5,600 nt of DNA from CAZOOM01 sp964460795 (GTDB taxonomy: Bacteria > Omnitrophota > Omnitrophia > Omnitrophales > Aquincolibacteriaceae), in contig CAYWRU010000119.1 in NCBI GenBank assembly GCA_964460795.1, forward strand, positions 1-5,600, in the 5' to 3' direction. The notes under the pieces are model-generated. The model searched no databases. It was not told the origin of the DNA and saw only the letters and a program-made list of their open reading frames with translations. Shown here one piece after another: positions 1-4,993 of the stretch. The number at the start of each line of letters is the position of its first letter. Within the stretch, counting starts at the first letter, position 1. The position numbers were made by a program, and so were the translations under genes.

Positions 1-5
1 TGAGA

Positions 6-128
6 TGCACACCTCGCAGTATCGTCCGGCCCCCTCTACGCCCACCTGACCTCCCTCCCTCATTATAAATGGATGATTCGGTAGGGAGGTCAGCTGGGCA
101 AAAGGCCGGACTATCTGCTCGGTGTGCA
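6..128. repeat. Long imperfect inverted repeat (about 38-bp hairpin)
   Basis: Seen directly: the two arms pair over almost their whole length. TGCACACC (6-13) pairs with GGTGTGCA (121-128), GCAG (16-19) with CTGC (115-118), GTCCGGCC (24-31) with GGCCGGAC (104-111), GCCCA (40-44) with TGGGC (95-99), and CTGACCTCCCT (46-56) with AGGGAGGTCAG (83-93). The interruptions are small mismatches, a one-base bulge and one asymmetric internal loop (32-39 against 100-103). The terminal loop is about 26 nt (57-82) and AT-rich in its middle. There is no T-run after either arm, so it is not an ordinary intrinsic terminator. Candidate roles are a folded single-strand origin, part of a transfer origin, a recombination site or a structured RNA. 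None can be chosen from the sequence alone. It lies upstream of replication- and transfer-type genes, which favours an origin-like role. Confidence 0.8.
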
Positions 129-176
129 ATCTGGGAGGTGAGGGGAGTAGGAAATTTAAAAAATGGAATGTAAAAG

Positions 177-216
177 ATGGTCGGGAATGATCGGAGATGA
201 TGAAATGTGATGAAAG
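177..216. repeat. Four degenerate tandem 10-bp repeats next to an A8 tract
   Basis: Four consecutive 10-mers share the pattern RTGRTSRRRR: ATGGTCGGGA (177-186), ATGATCGGAG (187-196), ATGATGAAAT (197-206) and GTGATGAAAG (207-216). The period is about one DNA helical turn, so a bound protein would contact the same face each time. An A8 tract follows at 219-226, which would tend to bend the DNA. Such phased repeats can be iterons or binding sites for a partition or transfer protein. The copies are degenerate and the purine bias is strong, so a chance low-complexity origin is a real alternative. Confidence 0.4.
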
Positions 217-231
217 TCAAAAAAAATAATC

Positions 232-249
232 TTGGATCTGGTTATCCAA
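232..249. repeat. Short inverted repeat (possible operator or nick-region hairpin)
   Basis: TTGGAT (232-237) and ATCCAA (244-249) form a perfect 6-bp inverted repeat around a 6-nt spacer, CTGGTT. It lies between the A8 tract and the first gene. It could be a binding site for a dimeric regulator or a small hairpin beside a transfer nick site. No nick-site consensus is recognised, and repeats of this size occur by chance. Confidence 0.3.
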
Positions 250-371
250 ACCCCTGTTTTCCCCCCTATTACGAGTAGAGACTCAAATAAAAGCATCACC
301 AAAACCACCAAGCATAAACTTGAGTGGAAGAAAACGAAGCCATAAAGCTTCAACGTGAAAGGATCTTTACC

Positions 372-776
372 ATGTTTCAGGAAATTAAGAAGGAACTGTT
401 GGCTAATGTGACTGAGGGATGTAAGAAGCTGATTCGACTTGGAGTGAAGTTCGTGATTTTTGTACTGGCATGCTGGATGACGATTGGGGCACTGGCAATC
501 GGAATTCTGGTACCGCTGGGTGTCATTCAAAGTGTTTCAACACAAAAAACGGTTGAGACTACGCAAATTAGTGAACCTGCTATCTCGGAGACTGTTCAAA
601 CGGGGCCGGTTGTTTCAAGGATGAATTACGCAAATCCTGCACCTCTTCAGACAAGTGTGAGTGTTCGAAGGAATGTAAGGCAGCCTGATCTTCGGTCTCA
701 GATTCGCGAGACTCGGGGAACGGTTTCGGATATCAGGAATCTCGGAAATAGCATTGAAAGTTTGGTCAGACTTTAA
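372..776 (+). CDS. Small single-pass membrane protein of unknown function
   Basis: This 134-residue protein is not recognised. Residues 1-26 are charged, with K6, K7, K18, K19, R22 and K26. A strong hydrophobic segment runs from about residue 25 to 53. The rest (54-134) is polar, rich in Ser, Thr, Val and Gln, with scattered Arg. The positive N-terminus suggests it faces the cytoplasm with the C-terminal part outside, as inferred from the positive-inside rule. The start at 372 is chosen because GAAAGGA (357-363) sits 8 nt upstream. The longer reading from GTG at 324 has no ribosome binding site and would place 16 hydrophilic residues before this Met. The gene lies ahead of a replication-relaxation-like gene and a coupling ATPase on the same strand, so a role as a membrane accessory in transfer is plausible but unproven. 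Confidence 0.7.
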   Translation: MFQEIKKELLANVTEGCKKLIRLGVKFVIFVLACWMTIGALAIGILVPLGVIQSVSTQKTVETTQISEPAISETVQTGPVVSRMNYANPAPLQTSVSVRRNVRQPDLRSQIRETRGTVSDIRNLGNSIESLVRL

Positions 777-790
777 GGTCTGATTTTTAT
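765..790 (+). terminator. Weak intrinsic terminator overlapping a stop codon
   Basis: TCAGAC (766-771) pairs with GTCTGA (778-783) around a 6-nt loop, with a possible G-T wobble at 765 and 784. TTTTTAT (784-790) follows. The stop codon TAA (774-776) lies in the loop, so a terminating ribosome would cover and melt the hairpin. This arrangement suggests weak, partial termination, or termination only when translation is low. Confidence 0.5.
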
Positions 791-828
791 CCAGAGAAGA
801 CTTGCTTTCATAGCGGGTCTTCTCTGGA
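790..828 (+). promoter_or_regulatory. 17-bp stem-loop immediately before the ribosome binding site
   Basis: TCCAGAGAAGAC (790-801) pairs perfectly with GTCTTCTCTGGA (817-828). The stem continues through two wobble pairs and GCT/AGC (804-806 with 812-814) to a 5-nt loop, TTCAT (807-811), giving 17 pairs. No T-run follows, so it is not a terminator on the + strand, and the minus-strand side is not T-rich either. It ends two bases before the SD AAAGGTG (831-837) of the next gene. It may be a binding site for a regulator, an RNA-processing site or a stabilising 5' structure. Confidence 0.65.
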
Positions 829-842
829 CGAAAGGTGCGGGC

Positions 843-1562
843 ATGAATGCAGAAACTTTGAGTCGGGATATCCAGATTACGGAACGAGATATCGAGCTTT
901 TCCGGTTCTTGAATGAACAGAAGGCTCTTGTTTCGGGTCAGATTTATAACATCTTTTGGCCAAATCGGAGTGCTGCAGCAGGCGCTGGAAGAATGAGACT
1001 GACGAAGCTTGTGGATGCGGGCTATATCAAAATGATGGAAATTAAACCTTATTGGCATCCGCTACGGCTTTTTGTGCTCGCTGAGAAGGGGCTCAAGGTT
1101 TTAAGAGATAAGAAGCTCGATCATGGATTTTCGGAAATCACGGCGCTCAGTGTCTCTCAAATTGATCATACGCTAAAACTTGTGAATGTTCGGGGAGTGA
1201 TGCGGGAGCTTTCGGGAACTAAATGGAGAAGTGAGAGGCAGATTAGAAAGGAAGACTGGGGTCAGGGCTGGTTTCCTGATGCGGACCTTGAACTGCACGG
1301 CCTAAGGATTGCTTTTGAGCTTGAAAATTCGTTCCGGTCAAAAGAGAGATATATCAGGCGGTTTGCTAATTACGCTCGGGATAAAAAGTATGCGCTTGTG
1401 CTCTTCATTGTGAGCTGGCCTTCTGTGAGAAGCTGGCTGCTTGATCTTGAGATGCCGCAGGATAAGATCGGTTTCGTGGATTATGACGATTTGATTCAGA
1501 ACCTGGATATGGCAAAGATCATGAATAAGACTTCACAGATTAGGCTGGGGTCGCTTTTCTGA
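843..1562 (+). CDS. Replication-relaxation-like winged-helix DNA-binding protein
   Basis: The 239-residue protein resembles the replication-relaxation family (Replic_Relax), found on plasmids and integrative elements and linked there to plasmid replication and DNA relaxation. Residues about 10-90 look like a winged helix: an ITERDIELFRFL-type first helix, a QIYNIFWP segment, and MRLTKLVDAGYI as a recognition-helix and turn region. Residues 143-190 hold FPDADLE (P145, D146), then FELEN (E159, E161) and an Arg-rich helix. That spacing recalls a PD-(D/E)xK-type nuclease fold, although the usual Lys is replaced by Glu. The family assignment is from recall of sequence patterns. The SD AAAGGTG (831-837) lies 5 nt before the ATG. 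A 17-bp hairpin precedes it. The stop overlaps the next start. A simple transcription regulator with a winged helix is the main alternative. Confidence 0.65.
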   Translation: MNAETLSRDIQITERDIELFRFLNEQKALVSGQIYNIFWPNRSAAAGAGRMRLTKLVDAGYIKMMEIKPYWHPLRLFVLAEKGLKVLRDKKLDHGFSEITALSVSQIDHTLKLVNVRGVMRELSGTKWRSERQIRKEDWGQGWFPDADLELHGLRIAFELENSFRSKERYIRRFANYARDKKYALVLFIVSWPSVRSWLLDLEMPQDKIGFVDYDDLIQNLDMAKIMNKTSQIRLGSLF

Positions 1563-1771
1563 TGAAAGATAAAAAGGAAAAGCACCTTATCGCTGAGATC
1601 GTAAAGCAGTTTTTTATCACGGTGCCAGAATTTCTGGCAGAGAAAGTGCTACTCGTGGTCCAGGGATTTCATGATCTTCGGGTGCGTGCTGGACTCTACG
1701 GTGTTTTGATGGGAATCCTTTATCTTTTGCTTGTGCTCGTGAGATGGATAGGAGGTCAAATTACAGCATAA
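1562..1771 (+). CDS. Small membrane protein, translationally coupled
   Basis: The 69-residue product is not recognised. A Lys-rich start (residues 2-7) is followed by an amphipathic stretch (about 9-38). One likely transmembrane helix (about 45-63, rich in Leu and Val) follows, with a short C-terminal tail. Its ATG shares a base with the stop codon of the preceding gene (TGATG at 1560-1564) and no good SD is present. Expression therefore probably depends on ribosomes finishing the upstream gene. It lies 10 nt before the coupling ATPase gene, so it may be a small membrane partner of that ATPase. That is inferred from position only. Confidence 0.7.
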   Translation: MKDKKEKHLIAEIVKQFFITVPEFLAEKVLLVVQGFHDLRVRAGLYGVLMGILYLLLVLVRWIGGQITA

Positions 1772-1781
1772 TTGAGGACTC

Positions 1782-3347
1782 ATGAAACTTCTGCTTTGGA
1801 AGCTGGTGTTTGCGTATGCCTATTATTTACTGCTAACTCATCCGTTCTTTCTGATGCTTGTGTACGGGAGTGAAAAATTTAAGAGGAAAAGTTTTGGGCA
1901 GGATACTTTTCAGTTAAGACGCAGGATTTCTTTGGCGGATATGGGTCGAGGGAAAAATAAGGAATCAAAAGACTCGCTCTATCTTGGGACAAGTTTGTGG
2001 ACGGGAAAACCTTTTTATCTCACAGACTCGATGCGTCAGATGCACATGCTTGTCACCGGCTCAACCGGAGTGGGGAAGACAGAATCCGTGCTTCTACCGG
2101 CTTTGAGACATGACATTCATGCCGGGAAGGGTATGGTGATTATTGACGGAAAGGGTGACTTTGAACTGCTGGCAAGAATCCGGCTTTATATGGGGATGGC
2201 AAACAGGAGGGATGATTTTCGGTTCTTTTCTTTGTCGCATCCGGAGATTTCAAATACTTATAACCCGCTTCTTCGGGGTAATGCTTCAGAGATCAAAGAC
2301 AAACTTATTGGATCGGCGGACTGGAGCGAGGAGTTTTATAAGAAAAAGTCGGAAGAGGCGCTTCTGACATTACTTCGGCCCATGATCGCAAGAAAGCAGC
2401 GGGTGACGTTCCGGGTACTCTATGATCTTTTGACAAACCGGGAATCGCTGAAGAGATTCAAGGATTCACTTGATGAAGATGTCATGCGTCAAGATCTCCA
2501 GAATATGGAGAACCACTTTCATGAGAATAGCCGATTTTTGTCGGGATTGATTGCGGATCTGGCGCTCATCTCCAAATCAGAATTTGGGGAACTTGTGGAT
2601 GTCGAGGATTCTGAGATTGATCTTTTACGGGCCTATGAATCGAATCATGTCTGTTATTTCTCGCTAAATACACAGGGGTATGAAGAAACGGCAAAACGGT
2701 TTGGTCGTATCGTGCTTCAGGATCTAAAAACTGTATCGAGTGAGATCCAGAGCCAAAAACCGGTAAGCTCGAGACATTTCTTCGGAGTTTATGTGGATGA
2801 GTTTGCGAGTTTTATCTTTCAAAGCTTTATGGAATCTTTGAATAAGGGTCGAGGAGCGGGATTTGCATTCATGATGCTGCACCAAAGTCTGGGAGATCTG
2901 GCGGTAAAGAAAAACACGTTTCAGCAGCAGGTGCTTGAGAATACCAACATCAAGGTCATCATGCGGCAGGATGATCCCATGTCGATTGAGAAATTTGCCA
3001 AGATCGGCGGTGCTAAGAAGACGCTCGTGCCAACGTTTCAAACGGAGGACAGCATGCTTGGGGCCGGTCTTACGGGAACGGGTTCAGTCCGTGAAGGGCA
3101 GACATTCAGGGTGGATCCTGATTTGGTGCGTTCACTGGGCAGAGGGGAGGCGATTATTGTGAGCAAGATGCCAAAATTTCATGTGGATTGCCTGAAGCTC
3201 GATTATCAGGTCGATTCCGGAACTTCACTTATGATGCAGATCATTCAACAAGAAAAGGAGAAGGTGCAGGATGAGCTTCTAGGAGGAAGAAGATTTCAGA
3301 CTCTTTCGAGGCTTCAAAAGCAGTTTGAGGTGAGGAAACAGATGTAA
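1782..3347 (+). CDS. Type IV coupling protein (TraD/TraG/VirD4-type ATPase)
   Basis: This 521-residue protein is a membrane-anchored DNA-transfer ATPase. In conjugation such proteins link the relaxase-DNA complex to the type IV secretion channel and use ATP to drive DNA export. Residues about 4-28 form a hydrophobic N-terminal anchor. The Walker A motif is GSTGVGKT (93-100), followed by a strand and IIDGKGD (120-126), typical of the family. The Walker B motif is VYVDEF (336-341), and LHQSLGDL (366-373) fits the next conserved motif, with Q368 in a likely sensor position. NTNIKVIMR (387-395) also matches the family. The length is close to that of TrwB (about 507 residues), so it appears complete. 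The SD GAGGA (1774-1778) is only 3 nt from the ATG, which is tight, but a later start would remove the anchor. No relaxase or other secretion genes are in the window, so the partner machinery must lie outside. An FtsK-like or HerA-like ATPase is a less likely alternative. Confidence 0.85.
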   Translation: MKLLLWKLVFAYAYYLLLTHPFFLMLVYGSEKFKRKSFGQDTFQLRRRISLADMGRGKNKESKDSLYLGTSLWTGKPFYLTDSMRQMHMLVTGSTGVGKTESVLLPALRHDIHAGKGMVIIDGKGDFELLARIRLYMGMANRRDDFRFFSLSHPEISNTYNPLLRGNASEIKDKLIGSADWSEEFYKKKSEEALLTLLRPMIARKQRVTFRVLYDLLTNRESLKRFKDSLDEDVMRQDLQNMENHFHENSRFLSGLIADLALISKSEFGELVDVEDSEIDLLRAYESNHVCYFSLNTQGYEETAKRFGRIVLQDLKTVSSEIQSQKPVSSRHFFGVYVDEFASFIFQSFMESLNKGRGAGFAFMMLHQSLGDLAVKKNTFQQQVLENTNIKVIMRQDDPMSIEKFAKIGGAKKTLVPTFQTEDSMLGAGLTGTGSVREGQTFRVDPDLVRSLGRGEAIIVSKMPKFHVDCLKLDYQVDSGTSLMMQIIQQEKEKVQDELLGGRRFQTLSRLQKQFEVRKQM

Positions 3348-3385
3348 GTCGCTTGCTTCATCCATAACTTTATACAAATCCAAAC

Positions 3386-3432
3386 GGGGAAGGAAAGTCC
3401 ATCACAGGACTTTTCTTCCCCTTTTTTATTTT
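3386..3432 (+). terminator. Strong intrinsic terminator
   Basis: GGGGAAGGAAAGTCC (3386-3400) pairs with GGACTTTTCTTCCCC (3407-3421): 15 pairs with one G-T wobble and loop ATCACA. TTTTTTATTTT (3422-3432) follows. It lies 38 bases after the coupling ATPase gene and probably ends the transfer block. The same 11-base T-rich tail recurs at 3994-4004 and 5441-5451. Confidence 0.9.
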
Positions 3433-3446
3433 AAGGAGGAGGTGAT
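3433..3446 (+). promoter_or_regulatory. Orphan Shine-Dalgarno sequence without a reading frame
   Basis: AAGGAGGAGGTGAT follows directly on the terminator tail and contains GGAGGTGAT (3438-3446), a near-perfect complement of the 16S rRNA 3' end. No ATG follows until 3508, and the GTG at 3442 reads only two codons before TAG. Elsewhere in the window the same tail-plus-SD layout leads straight into a gene. This may be the remnant of a lost gene or a ribosome standby site for the next gene. I infer this from the pattern alone. Confidence 0.5.
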
Positions 3447-3507
3447 TTAGAGAAAGAAGCACGTTTTACAACTCAACTAAACAGAACACAAAAAAGGAGA
3501 TTCAAAA

Positions 3508-3771
3508 ATGGAAAATCAAACAACGACTGAGACACCCTCATTTTCAAACGAGACCCTGGCTGAGATCCGGAAATCCGAAGGCGAGCTGATCCGCATCGCG
3601 AAGACCGAATTCAAGGGCGGAAAGTATATCGATATCCGTCTTTTCTATGAGCCCAAAGACGGTAGCGCTTATCTTCCAACCCGAAAAGGTCTTGCCTTGA
3701 AAGAGGATCTGTTTCTCGCATTTGCTGAGGCCATCAGAAAGGTGGAGCAGACCATTTCTCAGAACATTTAA
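3508..3771 (+). CDS. PC4/SUB1-like single-stranded DNA-binding protein
   Basis: The 87-residue protein looks like a bacterial member of the transcriptional coactivator p15 (PC4) family, which binds single-stranded DNA as a dimer. Residues about 26-80 carry the fold's pattern. First comes a strand (LIRIAKTEF), then GGKYIDIRLFYEP (37-49), then an acidic turn. PTRKGLALKEDL (57-68) follows, and a long C-terminal helix ends the domain. The KYIDIR.FY and P.RKG.AL elements are the most telling. Residues 1-20 are a polar Thr/Ser-rich tail. The start is well supported: AAGGAGA (3494-3500) lies 7 nt upstream of the ATG. On a mobile element it could protect or organise single-stranded DNA during transfer or replication. 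No nearby gene confirms this. The assignment rests on recalled family patterns. Confidence 0.75.
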   Translation: MENQTTTETPSFSNETLAEIRKSEGELIRIAKTEFKGGKYIDIRLFYEPKDGSAYLPTRKGLALKEDLFLAFAEAIRKVEQTISQNI

Positions 3772-3793
3772 CCCTCATCACTAAAACCCAAAC

Positions 3794-3839
3794 ACGGGCG
3801 CAGGGGAAGTCTTACTTTCTCTGCGCCTGTTTTCTTTTT
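3794..3839 (+). terminator. Strong intrinsic terminator
   Basis: ACGGGCGCAG (3794-3803) pairs with CTGCGCCTGT (3821-3830). The stem continues with GGGAAG (3804-3809) against CTTTCT (3815-3820), making 16 pairs with several G-T wobbles and a 5-nt loop, TCTTA. The T-rich tail TTTTCTTTTT (3830-3839) follows and begins at the last paired base. The next start codon is only 13 nt past the tail, which leaves no room for a promoter between them. Confidence 0.88.
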
Positions 3840-3852
3840 GAAAGGAGATTTT

Positions 3853-3945
3853 ATGCGACTTGTGATTCGGATTTGTGATCTTGAGAAGTATCAGGAACTC
3901 ATTCAGAGGTTTGAGAAGCTTGGCTGGCAAATCGTTGTGAAATAA
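3853..3945 (+). CDS. Small ORF encoding a 30-residue peptide
   Basis: A short frame encodes 30 residues, beginning MRLVIRICDLEKYQEL and ending WQIVVK. The start is strongly marked by AAAGGAGA (3841-3848), 4 nt before the ATG. The 16-nt block GAAAGGAGATTTTATG (3840-3855) is identical to the initiation region at 4486-4501, where a longer gene begins. A terminator lies on each side (3794-3839 and 3962-4004), so it occupies a gene slot of its own. The sequence reads as strand (LVIRI), amphipathic helix (about 9-23) and strand (QIVVK), a compact beta-alpha-beta arrangement. I recognise no family. A regulatory leader peptide for the downstream gene is the main alternative, although it has no run of a single amino acid as amino-acid attenuators do. 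Confidence 0.6.
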   Translation: MRLVIRICDLEKYQELIQRFEKLGWQIVVK

Positions 3946-3961
3946 CGTTACTCAAATTTGC

Positions 3962-4004
3962 GGGCGGGGGATGGATCAATATTCTCCCGCCCATTTTTTA
4001 TTTT
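3962..4004 (+). terminator. Intrinsic terminator
   Basis: GGGCGGGGGA (3962-3971) pairs with TTCTCCCGCCC over ten bases (3983-3992), with one G-T wobble. The 11-nt loop is 3972-3982. After one A comes TTTTTTATTTT (3994-4004), the same tail as at 3422-3432. The SD AGGAGA (4005-4010) of the RadC-like gene follows with no gap. Confidence 0.85.
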
Positions 4005-4016
4005 AGGAGACAGGCA

Positions 4017-4457
4017 ATGACACAGAAATTCTTGAAACGGATTGTCGCAAGTTATGTCACGGAACCTGAGATTGATTATCTAAATTGTTTCAAATCACCG
4101 GATGAGATCGCGATGCATTTCCAGCATCTTGCATCGCGAGACCGCGAGGAGTTTTGGGCGATTCACCTTGACCGCTCAAACCATCTGCTTTGCTGGGATC
4201 AAGTGGCGATCGGGACGCTCAGTGAATGCGCTGTATCGCCTCGCGAGGTTCTGAAAACGGCGCTTCTATCAAATGCGGCAGCGGTGATCTTTCTTCACAA
4301 TCATCCTTCCGGAAATATCAATCCCTCCCGGGAAGATACCGTGCTGACTCAGAAGCTGGTCAAGGCGGCTGAGCTTTTCGGGATTCAGGTGCTTGATCAC
4401 ATTGTTCTGGGCTTTACGGGACAGTTCTACTCATTTCGAGAGCACGGCCTTTTGTAG
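4017..4457 (+). CDS. RadC-like JAB-domain protein (YeeS/YkfG type)
   Basis: The 146-residue protein is a short RadC-family member with the JAB/JAMM metalloprotein fold. The zinc-binding motif is H-x-H-x10-D: HNHPSGNINPSRED at residues 94-107, giving H94, H96 and D107. Around it are SPREVLKTALLSNAAAVIFLHNH and the C-terminal LDHIVLG (126-132), both typical of RadC. Full-length RadC (about 220 residues) has an N-terminal helix-hairpin-helix region that is missing here. The length matches the prophage and island proteins YeeS and YkfG (about 148 residues). The catalytic Glu of JAMM enzymes is not certain: E45 and E70 are candidates. The biochemical role of this family on mobile elements is not established. 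The SD AGGAGA (4005-4010) is 6 nt from the ATG. The gene sits between a terminator and a 41-nt gap before a tight three-gene run. Confidence 0.88.
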   Translation: MTQKFLKRIVASYVTEPEIDYLNCFKSPDEIAMHFQHLASRDREEFWAIHLDRSNHLLCWDQVAIGTLSECAVSPREVLKTALLSNAAAVIFLHNHPSGNINPSREDTVLTQKLVKAAELFGIQVLDHIVLGFTGQFYSFREHGLL

Positions 4458-4498
4458 CTCGGCATTCACAGCATTTCAAACTTTAGAAAGGAGATTTT

Positions 4499-4774
4499 AT
4501 GAAGCTTTTTCGCTACGACAGCACTCAGGAGGAATGGGGTGAATTTATCAGCGAGCGGGATGCGGGAAGGACCGTCCAGATCGATGAGGAAATGTTCATG
4601 TACTGGCTTGAGGTCTTGCCTCCGGTCTACATGCACAAGGAGATTTTGATCGAAGGTCGTCCTGTGTTTTGCAGTTTTGGATTTGCAGAAGGTCGTGAAC
4701 CCATTACGGATTTCTGGAAAGAGAACGGGAAACTGTTTTGTAAACGATCAGATCGAATGAGTGAAAGAGGGTAA
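4499..4774 (+). CDS. Small conserved-looking protein, possibly DUF1419-like
   Basis: The 91-residue product has no known function. The central block EMFMYWLEVLPPVYM (31-45) and FGFAEGREPITDFW (59-72), followed by a Cys-containing KLFCKR, recall plasmid proteins annotated as DUF1419. That is memory, not a search, and the domain name should be treated as a guess. There is no signal peptide or membrane segment, so it is probably cytoplasmic. The start has a strong SD, AAAGGAGA (4487-4494), 4 nt before the ATG. It heads a tight run of three genes: the next begins 4 nt after its stop. Confidence 0.7.
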   Translation: MKLFRYDSTQEEWGEFISERDAGRTVQIDEEMFMYWLEVLPPVYMHKEILIEGRPVFCSFGFAEGREPITDFWKENGKLFCKRSDRMSERG

Positions 4775-4778
4775 GTGT

Positions 4779-4982
4779 ATGAATGCAGTCACACTGAGTC
4801 AGTGGACAGAAGAGTTCAAAGCCAGGTTTACGGAACGGGATCTTCGGTATATGCGAGTCGATAGGGCGGAGATTTTTATTCAGCTTAAAGACAGCGAGAC
4901 CGGTGAGATTCATCTGCATAAACTCGAGTATCAAGACAAGAACGCACAGCTCGTCGTAATCACAGCACCTAACCAGAGATAA
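4779..4982 (+). CDS. Small acidic-basic protein of unknown function
   Basis: This 67-residue product is not recognised. It starts with an aromatic, amphipathic helix-like segment (TLSQWTEEFKARF, 5-17). Strand-like segments follow (AEIFIQLKD, 30-38; GEIHLHKLEYQD, 42-53; AQLVVITAP, 56-64). The ATG at 4779 is chosen over the GTG at 4761 because GAAAGAGGG (4762-4770) lies 8 nt upstream. The GTG start would also overlap the previous gene. Its stop codon TAA (4980-4982) is shared with the SD AAGGA (4981-4985) of the next gene, so the two are probably translated together. Confidence 0.65.
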   Translation: MNAVTLSQWTEEFKARFTERDLRYMRVDRAEIFIQLKDSETGEIHLHKLEYQDKNAQLVVITAPNQR

Positions 4983-4993
4983 GGAATCAAAAC

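Larger units (their letters stand above)
129..371. other. Gene-free leader region between the long hairpin and the first gene
   Basis: I find no supported coding sequence here on either strand. The region begins with a purine-rich stretch containing GGGAGGTGAGG (133-143) and an AT-rich patch (151-163). It then has four 10-bp repeats, an A8 tract (219-226), a 6-bp inverted repeat (232-249) and a C-rich patch near 255-268. This mix of a hairpin, short tandem repeats and AT-rich DNA resembles the general build of plasmid origins, but no known initiator site is recognised. A weak promoter-like pair (TTGAGT at 320-325 and CATAAA at 341-346) has a 15-bp spacer and is not convincing. Confidence 0.5.

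Noticed and set aside
6..128. Integron attC site
   Set aside because: The ends lack the GTTRRRY and RYYYAAC core motifs, despite the imperfect palindrome of suitable length.
163..210. 15-codon ORF downstream of the SD-like GGAGGTGA (134-141)
   Set aside because: The SD is about 21 nt from the ATG, which is too far, and the peptide lies within a low-complexity repeat.
320..346. Promoter TTGAGT / CATAAA before the first gene
   Set aside because: The 15-bp spacer and poor -10 match make it unreliable.
324..371. GTG start 48 nt upstream for the first membrane protein
   Set aside because: There is no SD before 324, while the ATG at 372 has GAAAGGA 8 nt upstream.
156..530. 124-residue frame on the minus strand
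   Set aside because: It overlaps the membrane-protein gene and the repeat region, has no supporting SD or recognisable domain, and its composition looks like an antisense reading.
615..1058. 147-residue frame on the minus strand
   Set aside because: It is antisense to the first gene's end and the start of the replication-relaxation-like gene, both of which have good start signals.
2724..3162. Overlapping frames on both strands inside the coupling ATPase gene
   Set aside because: They are shadows of a long gene with clear Walker motifs and have no start signals of their own.
3353..3376. Promoter TTGCTT / TATACA after the coupling ATPase gene
   Set aside because: The spacer is only 12 bp and the strong terminator at 3386-3432 lies immediately downstream.
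4761..4778. GTG start for the 67-residue protein
   Set aside because: It overlaps the previous gene, and the ATG at 4779 has a better-placed SD.
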